Below, piece by piece: positions 41,271 through 50,823 of a DNA stretch of 64,000 nt; the stretch's first letter is position 1; each line of letters starts with the position of its first letter. Below the pieces are notes generated by a model, which ran no database searches, was not told where the DNA came from, and saw only the letters and a list, made by a program, of their open reading frames with translations. The DNA lies in NCBI GenBank assembly GCA_020249925.1, contig JADCER010000013.1, positions 124,001 through 188,000 of the forward strand. The letters are read 5' to 3'. This DNA is from Roseomonas sp. (GTDB lineage Bacteria; Pseudomonadota; Alphaproteobacteria; Acetobacterales; Acetobacteraceae). Position numbers and translations under genes: made by a program.

Positions 41271-42254
41271 TTATTTTGGTTGTGGGTTTCCAGGCGATGA
41301 AAGCTTTGCCAAAAGGCGCCGCACCAAACCGGCGAAGCCTTCAGGCAGCACAAACAGGAAAACGATCAGGATCATGCCGTAGATCACGCCTGGCGCGGCA
41401 CGACTGATGCTCTCGGCAATGTTGGGCACAAACAGGACGAATAACCCGCCGAAGATTGATCCCAGGATGGAAGCGACCCCGCCCACCACCATGCCGACAA
41501 AAAACGTGATGGAGAGCAGGAAGGTGAAGCTATCGGGCGCCACGAATTCCACCGCCACGGCGGAAAGCGCGCCGGCGACCCCAGTGATCATGGCGCTTAC
41601 GGCAAAGGCGCCGGTCTTGAGTGCGGCGATATCCATGCCCATCGCCTCGGCGGCTGTGGGGTGATCGCGTGTTGCCATCAGCGCGCGACCAATGCGCCCA
41701 CGGATCAGATTCCAGGCGAGCAGAAAGCAAATACCAGAGACGATCAGCACATTGAGATACATGAATTGATCGGCATTGAGCGGTAACACAGCGGTCAGCC
41801 AGCGCGGCGGATCGGGCTTCGTCAGGAAAAGGCCCTGCACGCCGCCGGTCCAGGCCTCCAACGCCTTGTGCTTCAGCAATTGCGGCACCGCGACCGCGAG
41901 CGAAAATGTCACCAGCGCCAGATAAAGCCCGCCCAAACGGAGCGCCGGCAGCCCGACCGCATAGCCGACCATGCCGCATATCGCCGCCGCAAAAGGCAGT
42001 GTCGCGTAAAAGGACCAATCCGCCTGCGCCATCAGGATGGAAGTGACATAAGCGCCAATCGCGAAAAACGCGCCATGGCCCAAAGATATCTGCCCATTAT
42101 AGCCCGTGACGATATTAAGCCCGAGCACCGCGAGCGCCATGATCACCGCCATGGTCAATTGGAACAAATGAAAGCTTTCCAGTACCCAAAGCGGCGCCAG
42201 GGCGGCAGCAAGGCCGAGCAGCACAAGAAGAAAACGTGCGGGTGAAAGGCTCAT
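41271..42254 (-). CDS. livM: Branched-chain-type ABC transporter permease LivM
   Basis: The 327-residue permease has about nine transmembrane helices. YNGQISLGHGAFFAIGAYVTSILM and the coupling segment GRALMATRDHPTAAEAMGMDIAALKTGAFAVSA are the family signatures. ATG 42254 is used (MSLSPARFLLVLLG); an upstream frame overlaps livH. Four bases separate its start from the livH stop. Confidence 0.95.
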   Translation of the reverse strand: MSLSPARFLLVLLGLAAALAPLWVLESFHLFQLTMAVIMALAVLGLNIVTGYNGQISLGHGAFFAIGAYVTSILMAQADWSFYATLPFAAAICGMVGYAVGLPALRLGGLYLALVTFSLAVAVPQLLKHKALEAWTGGVQGLFLTKPDPPRWLTAVLPLNADQFMYLNVLIVSGICFLLAWNLIRGRIGRALMATRDHPTAAEAMGMDIAALKTGAFAVSAMITGVAGALSAVAVEFVAPDSFTFLLSITFFVGMVVGGVASILGSIFGGLFVLFVPNIAESISRAAPGVIYGMILIVFLFVLPEGFAGLVRRLLAKLSSPGNPQPK

Positions 42255-42258
42255 GCCG

Positions 42259-43131
42259 CTAGACCCGCGTGAACACGACACGGCCAAACAGGCCTGAGGG
42301 TTTCAGCACCAAGACGCCAATGATGATCACCAGCGCCACCGTCAGCTTCAGATCCGTGCCAACAATATAGGCGCCAGCGAGGTTTTCCAGCACGCCCACC
42401 AGAAAGCCGCCAATTACGGCGCCTGGTGGATTATCAATCCCGCCCAATAACGCGCCCGCAAAGGCATAAAGCAGAATGCCCAGCATCATATTCGGATCAA
42501 GAAACACAATGGGTGCCACCATCATGCCGGCAACCGAGCCAATCGCGGCCGCCAAGCCCCAGCCAAGCGCCAGCATCACATCCACACGAATGCCGACCAA
42601 GCGTGCGGAGCGCGGGTTATAGGCGGCCGCGCGCATGGCAAGGCCGAGCGATGTCTTGGTGAAAAACAGATAGACCAGGATCAGCACCGCAAGTGTGACC
42701 GCAACACTGCCAAGCTGATGCGATGATAACAGCCCACCCAGCATCGGCCCGCCCCCTTCAAAAGGTGAGGGAAATACCTTGGTCGTATAGCCAAAAACCC
42801 AGCCCGTAAGATTGCCGATAATCAGCAACATGCCGATATAGACACCAACATGCGTCAGGATGGGCGCATGCTGCACCGGGCGCATGATCAGCCGTTCCAC
42901 CAGCGCACCCATGATGAAGGACACCACCAGCGTCCCGGCAAAAGCCACCCAATAGGGCAGGCCCGCCTGAATCATCGTCAGCGCAATGAAGGTGGAAAGC
43001 GTCGCCATTTCGCCTTGCGCGAAATTCACGTGATGCGTGGCCTGATAAATCATCACAATCGCCAGCGCGACCGAGGCATAAATGCCCCCTGTCGCGATGC
43101 CGGCAGTCAATTGCAGAAGAAAGGCTTCCAT
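42259..43131 (-). CDS. livH: Branched-chain-type ABC transporter permease LivH
   Basis: The 290-residue permease has the LivH N-terminus GIATGGIYASVALAIVMIYQATHHVNFAQGEMATLSTF and the coupling region GLAMRAAAYNPRSARLVGIRVD, followed by GAVIGGFLVGVLENLAG. It pairs with LivM to form the membrane channel and is three bases from livF. Confidence 0.95.
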   Translation of the reverse strand: MEAFLLQLTAGIATGGIYASVALAIVMIYQATHHVNFAQGEMATLSTFIALTMIQAGLPYWVAFAGTLVVSFIMGALVERLIMRPVQHAPILTHVGVYIGMLLIIGNLTGWVFGYTTKVFPSPFEGGGPMLGGLLSSHQLGSVAVTLAVLILVYLFFTKTSLGLAMRAAAYNPRSARLVGIRVDVMLALGWGLAAAIGSVAGMMVAPIVFLDPNMMLGILLYAFAGALLGGIDNPPGAVIGGFLVGVLENLAGAYIVGTDLKLTVALVIIIGVLVLKPSGLFGRVVFTRV

Positions 43132-43134
43132 CCT

Positions 43135-43839
43135 TCAATATCCCAGATAGGAACGGCGAATGGCCTCATCCTGCCTGATCTCGGCAGCGGGCCCGGACAT
43201 GACAATGCGGCCGGTCTCCAGCAGGTAGGCGTGATCGGCCAAATCAAGCGCCAGATTGGCGTTTTGTTCCACCAGCAGAATGCCGACGCCGCTTTCTTCG
43301 CGAATACGGCGCAGAATGGCGAAGATATCCTGCACAATCAGCGGCGCGAGACCAAAGCTCGGTTCATCCAGCAACAGAAGCTTGGGCCGCAGTAAAAGCG
43401 CCCGCGCAATGGCGAGCATTTGCTGCTCCCCGCCCGAAAGCGTGCCCGCCTGCTGGCGCCAACGCTGCTTCAGGCGCGGGAACCATTCCCACATGCGCGC
43501 AAAATCCGCCGCCACATCGCCATCACGCCGCGTATAGGCGCCGAGGCGAAAATTCTCCTCCACCGTCAATTCCATGAAGGTGCCGCGCCCATCGGGTACA
43601 TGCGCCACGCCAAGCCGCGCGATGGATTCCGTCGTTAGCCCCGCAATGCGCTGGCCGGAAAGCAGCACTTCGCCTTCCGGGCGGATCAGGCCGGAAACCG
43701 CGCGCAAGGTTGTGGTCTTGCCCGCGCCATTGGCGCCGAGCAAGGCAGTGACACCCCCTTCCGCCACCGCAAAATCAAGCCCAAACAAAACTTGTGTTGG
43801 GCCATAACCGGCGCGGAGGTTCTTTACCTCAAGCAGCAT
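43135..43839 (-). CDS. livF: ABC transporter ATP-binding protein LivF
   Basis: The 234-residue ATPase shows Walker A GANGAGKTTTL, signature LSGGEQQMLAIARALLLRPKLLLLDEPSFGLAPL with Walker B, and the LivF C-terminus. MLLEVKNLRAGYGPTQVLFG at the chosen ATG 43839 is the usual LivF opening; three other ATG codons lie up to seven codons upstream and overlap livG further. Confidence 0.94.
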   Translation of the reverse strand: MLLEVKNLRAGYGPTQVLFGLDFAVAEGGVTALLGANGAGKTTTLRAVSGLIRPEGEVLLSGQRIAGLTTESIARLGVAHVPDGRGTFMELTVEENFRLGAYTRRDGDVAADFARMWEWFPRLKQRWRQQAGTLSGGEQQMLAIARALLLRPKLLLLDEPSFGLAPLIVQDIFAILRRIREESGVGILLVEQNANLALDLADHAYLLETGRIVMSGPAAEIRQDEAIRRSYLGY

Positions 43840-44614
43840 GGGCCGCATCCGCATGGCCATCGCCCAGATAGGCGCGAATCACTTCGGGGCTGCTCCGCAC
43901 CTCATCCGGCGTGCCATCGGCGATCTTCTTGCCGAAATCGAGCGCCACCACCTTATCTGAGACGCGCATCACCAGCGACATGTGATGTTCAACCAGCAGG
44001 ATGGCGAGCTTGAAGCTTTCGCGCACTTCGCGGAACAGAGCCGCCAATTCATCCACCTCCCCGTGATTGAGCCCGCCCGCGGGTTCATCGAGCAATAGCA
44101 GCTTTGGCCGGCTGATCAGCGCGCGCGCCATCTCAACGCGCTTTTGTGTGCCGAAGGGCAGATCAACCACGGGCAGATGAGCGACTGTTTCCAATTGCAG
44201 CAGTGCCAGCAATTCCGCAGCACGTTCCCGTGCGGCCTTGTCTTCCGCCCGCGCACGCGGCAGGCGGAGCGCATTGGCCAGAAACCCGGCGCGGCCGGCG
44301 GAATGCGCGCCGGCCAGGATGTTTTCGTGCACCGTCATGGATTTGAACAAGGCCAGGTTCTGGAAGGTGCGCCCAAGCCCAAGTGGGGCCATGCGGTGGC
44401 GCGGTTCTTGAGTGGTAATCTTGCCATCAAAGCGCACACTGCCCTCATTCGGGCGATAAATGCCGCTGATGACGTTGAAGAGCGTGGTCTTGCCCGCGCC
44501 ATTGGGGCCGATCAGGCCGCAGATCTGGCCTTCTTCCACATCGAAGGAAACGCCGGCCACGGCCGTTACGCCACCAAAACGCACGACAATATCGCGCACC
44601 TCAAGCAGCGGCAT
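43829..44614 (-). CDS. livG: ABC transporter ATP-binding protein LivG
   Basis: The 261-residue ATPase is the larger nucleotide-binding subunit and the first gene of the operon. It shows Walker A GPNGAGKTTLFNVISG, the LivG-specific insertion LGRTFQNLALFKSMTVHENIL, and Walker B LLLDEPAGGLNHGEVDELA; the C-signature is replaced by DLPFGTQKRVEMARAL, as in many LivG proteins. ATG 44614 (MPLLEVRDIVVRFG) is preferred over one five codons upstream. The 248 bases to amiC hold the divergent promoters, but no convincing hexamers were seen. Confidence 0.94.
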   Translation of the reverse strand: MPLLEVRDIVVRFGGVTAVAGVSFDVEEGQICGLIGPNGAGKTTLFNVISGIYRPNEGSVRFDGKITTQEPRHRMAPLGLGRTFQNLALFKSMTVHENILAGAHSAGRAGFLANALRLPRARAEDKAARERAAELLALLQLETVAHLPVVDLPFGTQKRVEMARALISRPKLLLLDEPAGGLNHGEVDELAALFREVRESFKLAILLVEHHMSLVMRVSDKVVALDFGKKIADGTPDEVRSSPEVIRAYLGDGHADAAHAA

Positions 44615-44862
44615 GGCACATGGCCTCATCGCCTGAAGTCAAAGCCCACGCCGGATGGCAAGTGACGGCCATCGCTCCTCCCCGCACGCCGCCTTCGGGT
44701 TTGTGATGCTTTGGCAGTCGTGACAGAGACATCTAGCCTTGGTTTTGCACCATTGATCAAGCGGCAAATCATGCGTGTCATTGGCCGGGTCCTGTTTCGG
44801 ATGATATGACCGGCACGAACCGATGAAGGGAATCGCGGGAGCAACGGGGGAAGCATGACGGC

Positions 44863-45981
44863 ATGGTGATAGGGCGCCGACATTTCCTGGGATTGGGCGG
44901 GGTGGTCTTGGGCGGCGCCCAACCGGCCATGGCCGCCTCCGTCAATGCCGCAAGCCTGACCACCGAAGGCCGCGCGGCGCGGCTTTCAATCACGCTCGAA
45001 GGCCCGATGTCCTGGGAATGGCGTGCCCTGGCCGAGCCCCCACGCCTTGTGCTCTCCCTGCCCGGCGTAACCTGGCGGGGTCCGGCGCGGCTTGGCTCGG
45101 CGGGGCCCGTGGCCACTGCGCAGTTTGATGAAGAAGCCAAGGAATTGCGCCTCAGCCTGGCGCGCCCTGCCCTGCCGCGCCGGTTAACGGGGCCGCCAGG
45201 GCGGCTTCTGGTGGAAATCTCCCCCGCCTCGACCGAGGCCTTTGCCAATGCCGCGCGCCGGGACATGCCGCTTGCCCAAGGCAGCGCCCCCGCCTTGCCT
45301 TTGGTGGTGATAGACCCCGGCCATGGCGGCTATGACCCCGGCGCCATTGGCCGGCGCGGCACGGAAGAAAAACGCGTCACGCTGGCCGCCGCGCAGGCGC
45401 TTCGGCGCCGGCTGCAGGAAGGCGGCAAATGCCGCGTCGCCATGACGCGCGAACGCGATGAATTCATCTCCCTCGCGGATCGTGTGGCCTTTGCCCGCAC
45501 ACGCGATGCCGCGCTGTTGATTTCGCTGCATGCCGATTCCGCACCCGGGGCCAGGGGGGCGAGTGTCTATACCCTGGCCGAGACCGCGAGCGACCCGCTG
45601 GCCGAAGCCCTCGCGCAGCGCGAAAACAATGCCGATCTGGCGGGCGGGCTGAGCCTGCCCTCTGTCCCGCCAGAGGTGCAGGCGATCCTGCTCAGCCTGA
45701 TGCGCCAGGAAACGCGCGGCGATTCCAACCGCTTCGCCCGGGTGGTGGTGCGGGAATTGACCCGCAGCGTGCCGGTGCTGCCAAAACCGCGGCGGGAAGC
45801 AGGCTTCATCGTGCTGAAGGCGCCGGAAGTACCCTCGGTGCTTGTGGAAATGGGCTTTCTTTCCGATCCAGGGGATGAAGCCGCCTTGCGCAGGCCTGAA
45901 CACCGCGCCTTGATCGCGGCCAGCCTGGCCCAGGCGGTGGAAGCATGGCTGCCCTCCGCCCCAAGCGTGGCGGCTCGGTAA
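44863..45981 (+). CDS. amiC: N-acetylmuramoyl-L-alanine amidase (AmiC-like, Tat-exported)
   Basis: This periplasmic zinc amidase removes stem peptides from peptidoglycan at the division site. The 372-residue protein has a twin-arginine signal peptide (GRRHFLGLGGVVLGGAQPAMA), as known for AmiA/AmiC, an AMIN domain (about residues 27-125: ARLSITLEGPMSWEWRALAEPPRLVLSLPGV) and an Amidase_3 domain with VVIDPGHGGYDPGAIGRRGTEEKRVTL (first zinc His and Glu), LISLHADSAPG (second His) and a final VLVEMGFLSDPGDEA with the catalytic Glu. Next comes mrcA, and the pair is commonly linked to prfB in alphaproteobacteria. Confidence 0.94.
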   Translation: MVIGRRHFLGLGGVVLGGAQPAMAASVNAASLTTEGRAARLSITLEGPMSWEWRALAEPPRLVLSLPGVTWRGPARLGSAGPVATAQFDEEAKELRLSLARPALPRRLTGPPGRLLVEISPASTEAFANAARRDMPLAQGSAPALPLVVIDPGHGGYDPGAIGRRGTEEKRVTLAAAQALRRRLQEGGKCRVAMTRERDEFISLADRVAFARTRDAALLISLHADSAPGARGASVYTLAETASDPLAEALAQRENNADLAGGLSLPSVPPEVQAILLSLMRQETRGDSNRFARVVVRELTRSVPVLPKPRREAGFIVLKAPEVPSVLVEMGFLSDPGDEAALRRPEHRALIAASLAQAVEAWLPSAPSVAAR

Positions 45982-46037
45982 AAATGCGCCTGTGATCCTG
46001 TCGCGCTTTGGCGCAAGAAGGTGTAAGGGGCGCCATC

Positions 46038-48632
46038 ATGTCTTCCCCCGAATTGCGCGCCGATTCACCGCTTGATCCAGAGCGTGCTGCCTCTGGCGCG
46101 GAGGCACCGCGCGCCGAACCATCGCCCAAGAAAAAACGCGAACAGCGCCCCAAGCGCCGGCGGCGCTTTGGCCTGTTCCGTTGGTTCCTGAGCCTTGGCG
46201 CCGCGGTAATCCTGGCGGGTGGCATCGCGACCTATGGCGCCTATCAGCATTTCGCACAGGATTTGCCGGATTACGGCTGGCTTGCGGAATATGAACCCCC
46301 GCAAATGAGCCGCGTCTACGCCGCCGATAGCCGGCTGATGGCCGAATTGGCGCAGGAACGGCGCATCTTTGTCCCGATCGAGGCGATTCCACAGCGCGTG
46401 CAGCAGGCCTTCATCTCGGCCGAGGATCAGCGCTTCCGCGAACATACCGGCATTGACCCCTTGGGCATTCTGCGCGCGGTGATCCAGGCGGCCGAGCAAT
46501 ATGGCAGCGGGCGCCGCATGAGTGGCGCTTCCACCATCACCCAGCAGGTGGCGAAGAATATGCTGGTGGGTGCGGATCGGTCCTTCACCCGCAAGGCGCG
46601 GGAGGCGATTCTGGCGCTGCGCATGGAAAAGGCGCTGAGTAAGGATCGCATCCTGGAATTGTATCTGAACGAGATTTTCCTCGGCCAGCAGGCCTATGGC
46701 GTGGCCGCCGCCGCGCAGGTCTATTTCAACAAAAGCCTGGATGAGCTGAGCATTGCGGAGGTTGCCTACCTCGCCGCGCTGCCCAAGGCGCCGAATAACT
46801 ACCACCCGATCCGGCGCGCCGATGCCGCCAAGGCCAGGCGCGATTGGGTGATTGAACGCATGCTGGAAGACCGCGCAATCACCGCGGAAGAAGCCCGCGC
46901 GGCGCGTGCCGAACCACTGCTGGCGCGGCCCACGCGTCGGCCGGATTTGTTGCAGGTGGGCCAGCATTTCACTGAAGAAGTGCGGCGCGAATTGATCCAG
47001 CGCTTTGGCGTGGAACAAACCACCATGGGGGGATTGGTGGTGCGCACCAGCCTTGACCCCACCATCCAGGCCGCTGCCGAACGTTCCTTGCGCGAAGGGC
47101 TGATGAGTTATGATCGCCGGCGTGGCGGCTGGCGCGGCCCGGTGGCGCGCATTTCGGCCAATACCACGGAATGGATGCCGGCCCTTGCCGATACGCCGCG
47201 CCCGGCCGGGGCCTTGCCCGAATGGCGCCTGGCCGTAGTGCTGGAAGTGAGGCCGCAAGAAGCGCGGCTTGGCTGGCTGGAACGGCGCGACCCGCGTCGC
47301 CCAGCGGAACCGCAACAGGGCACGCTTTTCCTGGAAGATTTGCGCCCCTGGGCGCGGCCCGTTCTGCCGGATGGGCGTTTGGGCGCTGAACCGCGCCGCG
47401 TGCAGGATGTGCTGAACCCTGGCGATGTGGTGATGGTGGAAACCCTGCCCGCCGAAGCCGCGCAGCGCAATCGCCCGGCGCGGCCGGAACGCCTCGGCCT
47501 CAGGCAAATTCCGCTGGCCGAGGGCGCTGTGGTGGCGCTTGATCCGCAAAGCGGGCGCGTCATGGCCATGGTCGGCGGCTGGGCGCTGGAAAAATCATGG
47601 TTCAATCGCGCAACCCAGGCGCAGCGCCAGCCGGGGTCTTCCTTCAAGCCCTTCGTCTACATCGCCGCGCTGGAAAAAGGCATTCCGCCCAATCAGGAAA
47701 TCCCTGACGAGCCGGTGGAAATCATGACCCCGCAAGGGCTCTGGAAGCCCCAAAACTACAATGCGGGCACCTATAATGGCTGGGTCACGATGCGGAGTGC
47801 GATGGAACGCAGCCTCAATCTTGTGACGATACGGCTGGCGGATCATGTCGGCATGGCGGCGGTTTCCGATGCCGCGCGGCGCTTTGGCGTGATTGACAAC
47901 ATGCCGCGCTATTTGGCGATGTCGCTTGGCGCGGGTGAAACCACGGTGCTGCGTATGGCCACAGCCTATGGCGCCTTTGCCAATGGCGGGTTCCGCGTGA
48001 CGCCAAGCCTGATTGATTCCGTGCAGGACAGGCGCGGGCGCGTGATCTGGCGCGCCGATCAACGTGTGTGCACAGGCTGCGCCGCCAGTGCCGAAGCCGG
48101 GCCGCCGCGGCTGGAAGCGGGCGAAAGGCAACGCGCGACCGATCCGATTTCGGCCTATCAGATGGTGAGCATTCTGGAAGGCGTGGTGCAGCGCGGCACG
48201 GCGGCGGGCACCATCGGATCACGTCTTGGCCGCCCGGTGGCGGGGAAAACCGGCACCACGGATGATTTCAAGGATAATTGGTTCGTGGGCTTCACGCCCG
48301 ATATCGTTGTTGCGGTTTGGATCGGCTTTGATGATCCGCGCAGCCTTGGCAATAACGAAACCGGCGGCAGCAATGCTGCGCCGATTTTCCGCGAAGTGGT
48401 CGGTGCCGCGCTTACCGGCAGCCCGCCCGTGCCCTTCCGCCGCCCTTCCGGCATTACCCTGATGCGCGTGGCGGTGGGCAATGGCAGCATCATGGAACCC
48501 TTCCGCCCCGGCACGGAAAACAGCGCGCAGCGTTGGCGCGATGAATTCATCACCGAACGCGCCGATGGCTCCGGCGCCCCAGGCGCGCCCGGGGCCAACC
48601 GCCTCGACAGGGACCTCGGCGGGCTCTATTAG
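46038..48632 (+). CDS. mrcA: Penicillin-binding protein 1A
   Basis: PBP1A is a bifunctional peptidoglycan synthase. The 864-residue protein has a basic cytosolic tail, one membrane helix (RWFLSLGAAVILAGGIATYGAYQHF), then a GT51 glycosyltransferase domain with the catalytic Glu in SAEDQRFREHTGID and GASTITQQVAKNML, an OB-like insert, and a transpeptidase domain with SxxK in QPGSSFKPFVY, an SxN-type motif in ERSLNLVTIRLA, and KTG in VAGKTGTTDDFKDNWF. Its length matches alphaproteobacterial PBP1A. ATG 46038 is chosen over an in-frame TTG ten codons upstream. The gene ends nine bases before prfB. Confidence 0.95.
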   Translation: MSSPELRADSPLDPERAASGAEAPRAEPSPKKKREQRPKRRRRFGLFRWFLSLGAAVILAGGIATYGAYQHFAQDLPDYGWLAEYEPPQMSRVYAADSRLMAELAQERRIFVPIEAIPQRVQQAFISAEDQRFREHTGIDPLGILRAVIQAAEQYGSGRRMSGASTITQQVAKNMLVGADRSFTRKAREAILALRMEKALSKDRILELYLNEIFLGQQAYGVAAAAQVYFNKSLDELSIAEVAYLAALPKAPNNYHPIRRADAAKARRDWVIERMLEDRAITAEEARAARAEPLLARPTRRPDLLQVGQHFTEEVRRELIQRFGVEQTTMGGLVVRTSLDPTIQAAAERSLREGLMSYDRRRGGWRGPVARISANTTEWMPALADTPRPAGALPEWRLAVVLEVRPQEARLGWLERRDPRRPAEPQQGTLFLEDLRPWARPVLPDGRLGAEPRRVQDVLNPGDVVMVETLPAEAAQRNRPARPERLGLRQIPLAEGAVVALDPQSGRVMAMVGGWALEKSWFNRATQAQRQPGSSFKPFVYIAALEKGIPPNQEIPDEPVEIMTPQGLWKPQNYNAGTYNGWVTMRSAMERSLNLVTIRLADHVGMAAVSDAARRFGVIDNMPRYLAMSLGAGETTVLRMATAYGAFANGGFRVTPSLIDSVQDRRGRVIWRADQRVCTGCAASAEAGPPRLEAGERQRATDPISAYQMVSILEGVVQRGTAAGTIGSRLGRPVAGKTGTTDDFKDNWFVGFTPDIVVAVWIGFDDPRSLGNNETGGSNAAPIFREVVGAALTGSPPVPFRRPSGITLMRVAVGNGSIMEPFRPGTENSAQRWRDEFITERADGSGAPGAPGANRLDRDLGGLY

Positions 48633-48641
48633 CCCCGCATC

Positions 48642-49773
48642 ATGCGCGCTGACGCCCAATCCCTGCACGAGCAGATCACCGCTTCGGTGTCCCTGCTGAG
48701 GAGGCATCTTTGACTGGGATGCCTCTGTCCGTCGTCTCGAAGAACTGAACGCGCGGGTCGAAGACCCGACGCTCTGGAACAATGCCGATGAAGCGGGGCG
48801 CGTCATGCGCGAACGTGGCCGGCTGGCTGAACAGATTGATGGCGTGAAGCGCCTGGAACGCGATGTCGCAGATGCGCTTGGCCTGATTGAATTGGCCGAG
48901 GCTGAGGGCGATGCCGATACCGCCAATGCCGCCACCGCCGATCTTGAACGCCTGGCGGCAGAGGCGAAGAAGCGGGAGATTGAAAGCCTGCTATCTGGCG
49001 AAGCAGATGCCAATGACGCGTTTCTGGAAGTGAATTCCGGCAGCGGCGGGACCGAGGCGCAGGATTGGGCGGAAATGCTGCTGCGCATGTATTCGCGCTG
49101 GGCGGAACAGCATGGCTATAAGGTAGTGCTGACCGAAGAAAGCCCGGGCGAACAGGCGGGGTTGAAATCCGCCACCATTCAGATCAGCGGCCCCAATGCC
49201 TATGGCTGGCTCAAGACCGAAAGCGGCGTGCATCGCCTGGTGCGCATCAGCCCCTTTGATTCGGCAGCGCGTCGGCACACCAGCTTTGCCTCGGTCTATG
49301 TCTATCCGGTAGTGGATGACAAGATCGAGATTGAGGTCAATCCGGCGGACCTCAAGACCGATACCTTCCGCGCGTCTGGCGCCGGCGGGCAGCATGTGAA
49401 CAAGACCGAATCGGGCGTGCGCTTCACCCATATCCCGACCGGGATTGTGGTGGCGTCCACCCAGGATCGCAGCCAGCATCGCAACCGCGCCATTGCCATG
49501 AATATGCTGAAGGCGCGGTTGTATGAATTAGAATTGTCCAAGCGCGAGGCGGTGAATGCCGCGACCGAGGCCGGCAAGACCGATATCGGCTGGGGCCACC
49601 AGATCCGGAGTTATGTGTTGCAGCCCTATCAGATGGTGAAGGATCTGCGCACCGGTGTTGAAAAGGGCAATCCCGCCGCCGTGCTGGATGGGGAGTTGGA
49701 TGATTTCCTGGCCGCGTCGCTTGCATCGCGCGTCGGCGCAACGCGCAGCGAAGCCAGCGCCAAGGCGCAATAG
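48642..49773 (+). CDS. prfB: Peptide chain release factor 2, made by programmed +1 frameshifting
   Basis: RF2 releases the peptide at UGA and UAA. The gene starts at ATG 48642 in one frame, reaches an in-frame UGA at codon 24 (48711-48713) and continues in the +1 frame from GAC 48712 to 49773, giving about 376 residues in all (23 plus 353). The continued frame has [21 protein letters not shown], the RF2-specific tripeptide SPF ([14 protein letters not shown]) and the catalytic GGQ in [16 protein letters not shown]. The N-terminus before the shift reads [23 protein letters not shown]. Without the shift only a 23-residue peptide is made. An annotation that starts at an internal codon would lose the first 50 or so residues. 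Confidence 0.95.
48699..48714 (+). promoter_or_regulatory. prfB +1 programmed frameshift site
   Basis: The sequence AGGAGG-CAT-CTT-TGA-C carries an internal Shine-Dalgarno-like AGGAGG (48699-48704) three bases before the slippery CTT (48708-48710) and stop TGA followed by C. This is the arrangement of the E. coli site (AGGGGG-TAT-CTT-TGA-C). Low RF2 slows reading of UGA and lets the ribosome slip to GAC, so RF2 sets its own level. Confidence 0.95.
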
Positions 49774-49816
49774 CCGCATGTTTCGCGGCGCGGTCATTCT
49801 GGCCTAAGACCAGCCC

Positions 49817-50755
49817 GTGCTTGCCTTTCTTGCCCTTTGCCTGCCGATTTTCGCGGTGGTGGCCTTTGGCTTCACCGCGGCGAAGCGCAAATGGATGCCG
49901 CCCACCGCGATGGAAGCGATTGGGCTGTTCAGCTTCAACGTCGCGCTGCCCGCGATGTTGTTCAAGCTGATGGCCGCCCAGCCTTTGCGCGAAAGCTTTG
50001 ATGCCATTTATTTCGCCGGGTATCTGGGCGCCTGCATGACGATCTTCGCCTCTGTCATGCTGATCGGGCGCGTCGCGCGCGGCAATATCCGCATCGGTTC
50101 CGCCTTTGGCGCGGCTGCGGCCATGGGCAATGTCGGCTATCTGGCTCCGCCACTCATGCTGCCCATGCTGGGGCCACGCATTGCGGGGCCGGTCGCCATG
50201 GCGATTGTCGCGGAAGTGGCGGTGATCATCGCGCTTGGGTCCATGCTGATGGCGCCCGCCGCGAAAGGGGCGGGGTTGAAAGCCGTATTGGCTGGTTTGC
50301 GCGGTTTGCTGCGTAACCCAGTGATCCTTTCCATCGCACTCGGCGCCTTGGCGGCGGGGGTAGAACTGACCATTCCCGCGCCGATCGAGCGTTTCCTTTC
50401 CTTCCTTGGCAATGCCGCCGGACCCACAGCACTATTCGCCCTGGGCGGCACCCTCGCGCGGTTAAAAATTGGTGGGCAGCTATTCGCGGTGGCTTTCGGC
50501 ATCACCTCGGCGAAGCTGTTCATCTACCCCGCGCTGGTGTGGTTCGTGCTGGGAAGCTGGTTGGCGCTTGATCCCTTTTGGGTGATTTGCGGCGTGCTGC
50601 TGGCCGCGATGCCAACCGCGACCAATGCCTATCTGCTTGCGCAACGCCAGGGCGTGGGGGCGGAAGAAGCCTCGGCCGCGGTGCTGTTCACCACCATCAT
50701 CGCGGCCATCGCCTTCCCGGCCACGGCTTGGCTGTTGGATGTGCCAGTTCCCTGA
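49817..50755 (+). CDS. AEC family transporter
   Basis: The 312-residue protein is a ten-helix carrier of the auxin efflux carrier (AEC/BART) superfamily, with the conserved first-half motif NVALPAMLFKLMAAQPL and a second-half inverted-repeat-like region (FALGGTLARLKIGGQLF, PTATNAYLLAQRQGVGAEEASAAVLFTTIIA). Bacterial members such as MdcF and MleP carry malonate, malate or other acids. The start is GTG 49817. It lies 68 bases from the TPP decarboxylase genes and may move their substrate or product. Confidence 0.85.
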   Translation: MLAFLALCLPIFAVVAFGFTAAKRKWMPPTAMEAIGLFSFNVALPAMLFKLMAAQPLRESFDAIYFAGYLGACMTIFASVMLIGRVARGNIRIGSAFGAAAAMGNVGYLAPPLMLPMLGPRIAGPVAMAIVAEVAVIIALGSMLMAPAAKGAGLKAVLAGLRGLLRNPVILSIALGALAAGVELTIPAPIERFLSFLGNAAGPTALFALGGTLARLKIGGQLFAVAFGITSAKLFIYPALVWFVLGSWLALDPFWVICGVLLAAMPTATNAYLLAQRQGVGAEEASAAVLFTTIIAAIAFPATAWLLDVPVP

Positions 50756-50823
50756 ACGCTTGGCGCGCGCGCAGCTTGGTCATAGACTCACGGCTTCTTA
50801 CAGCAACGGAGCAAACGCCCATC

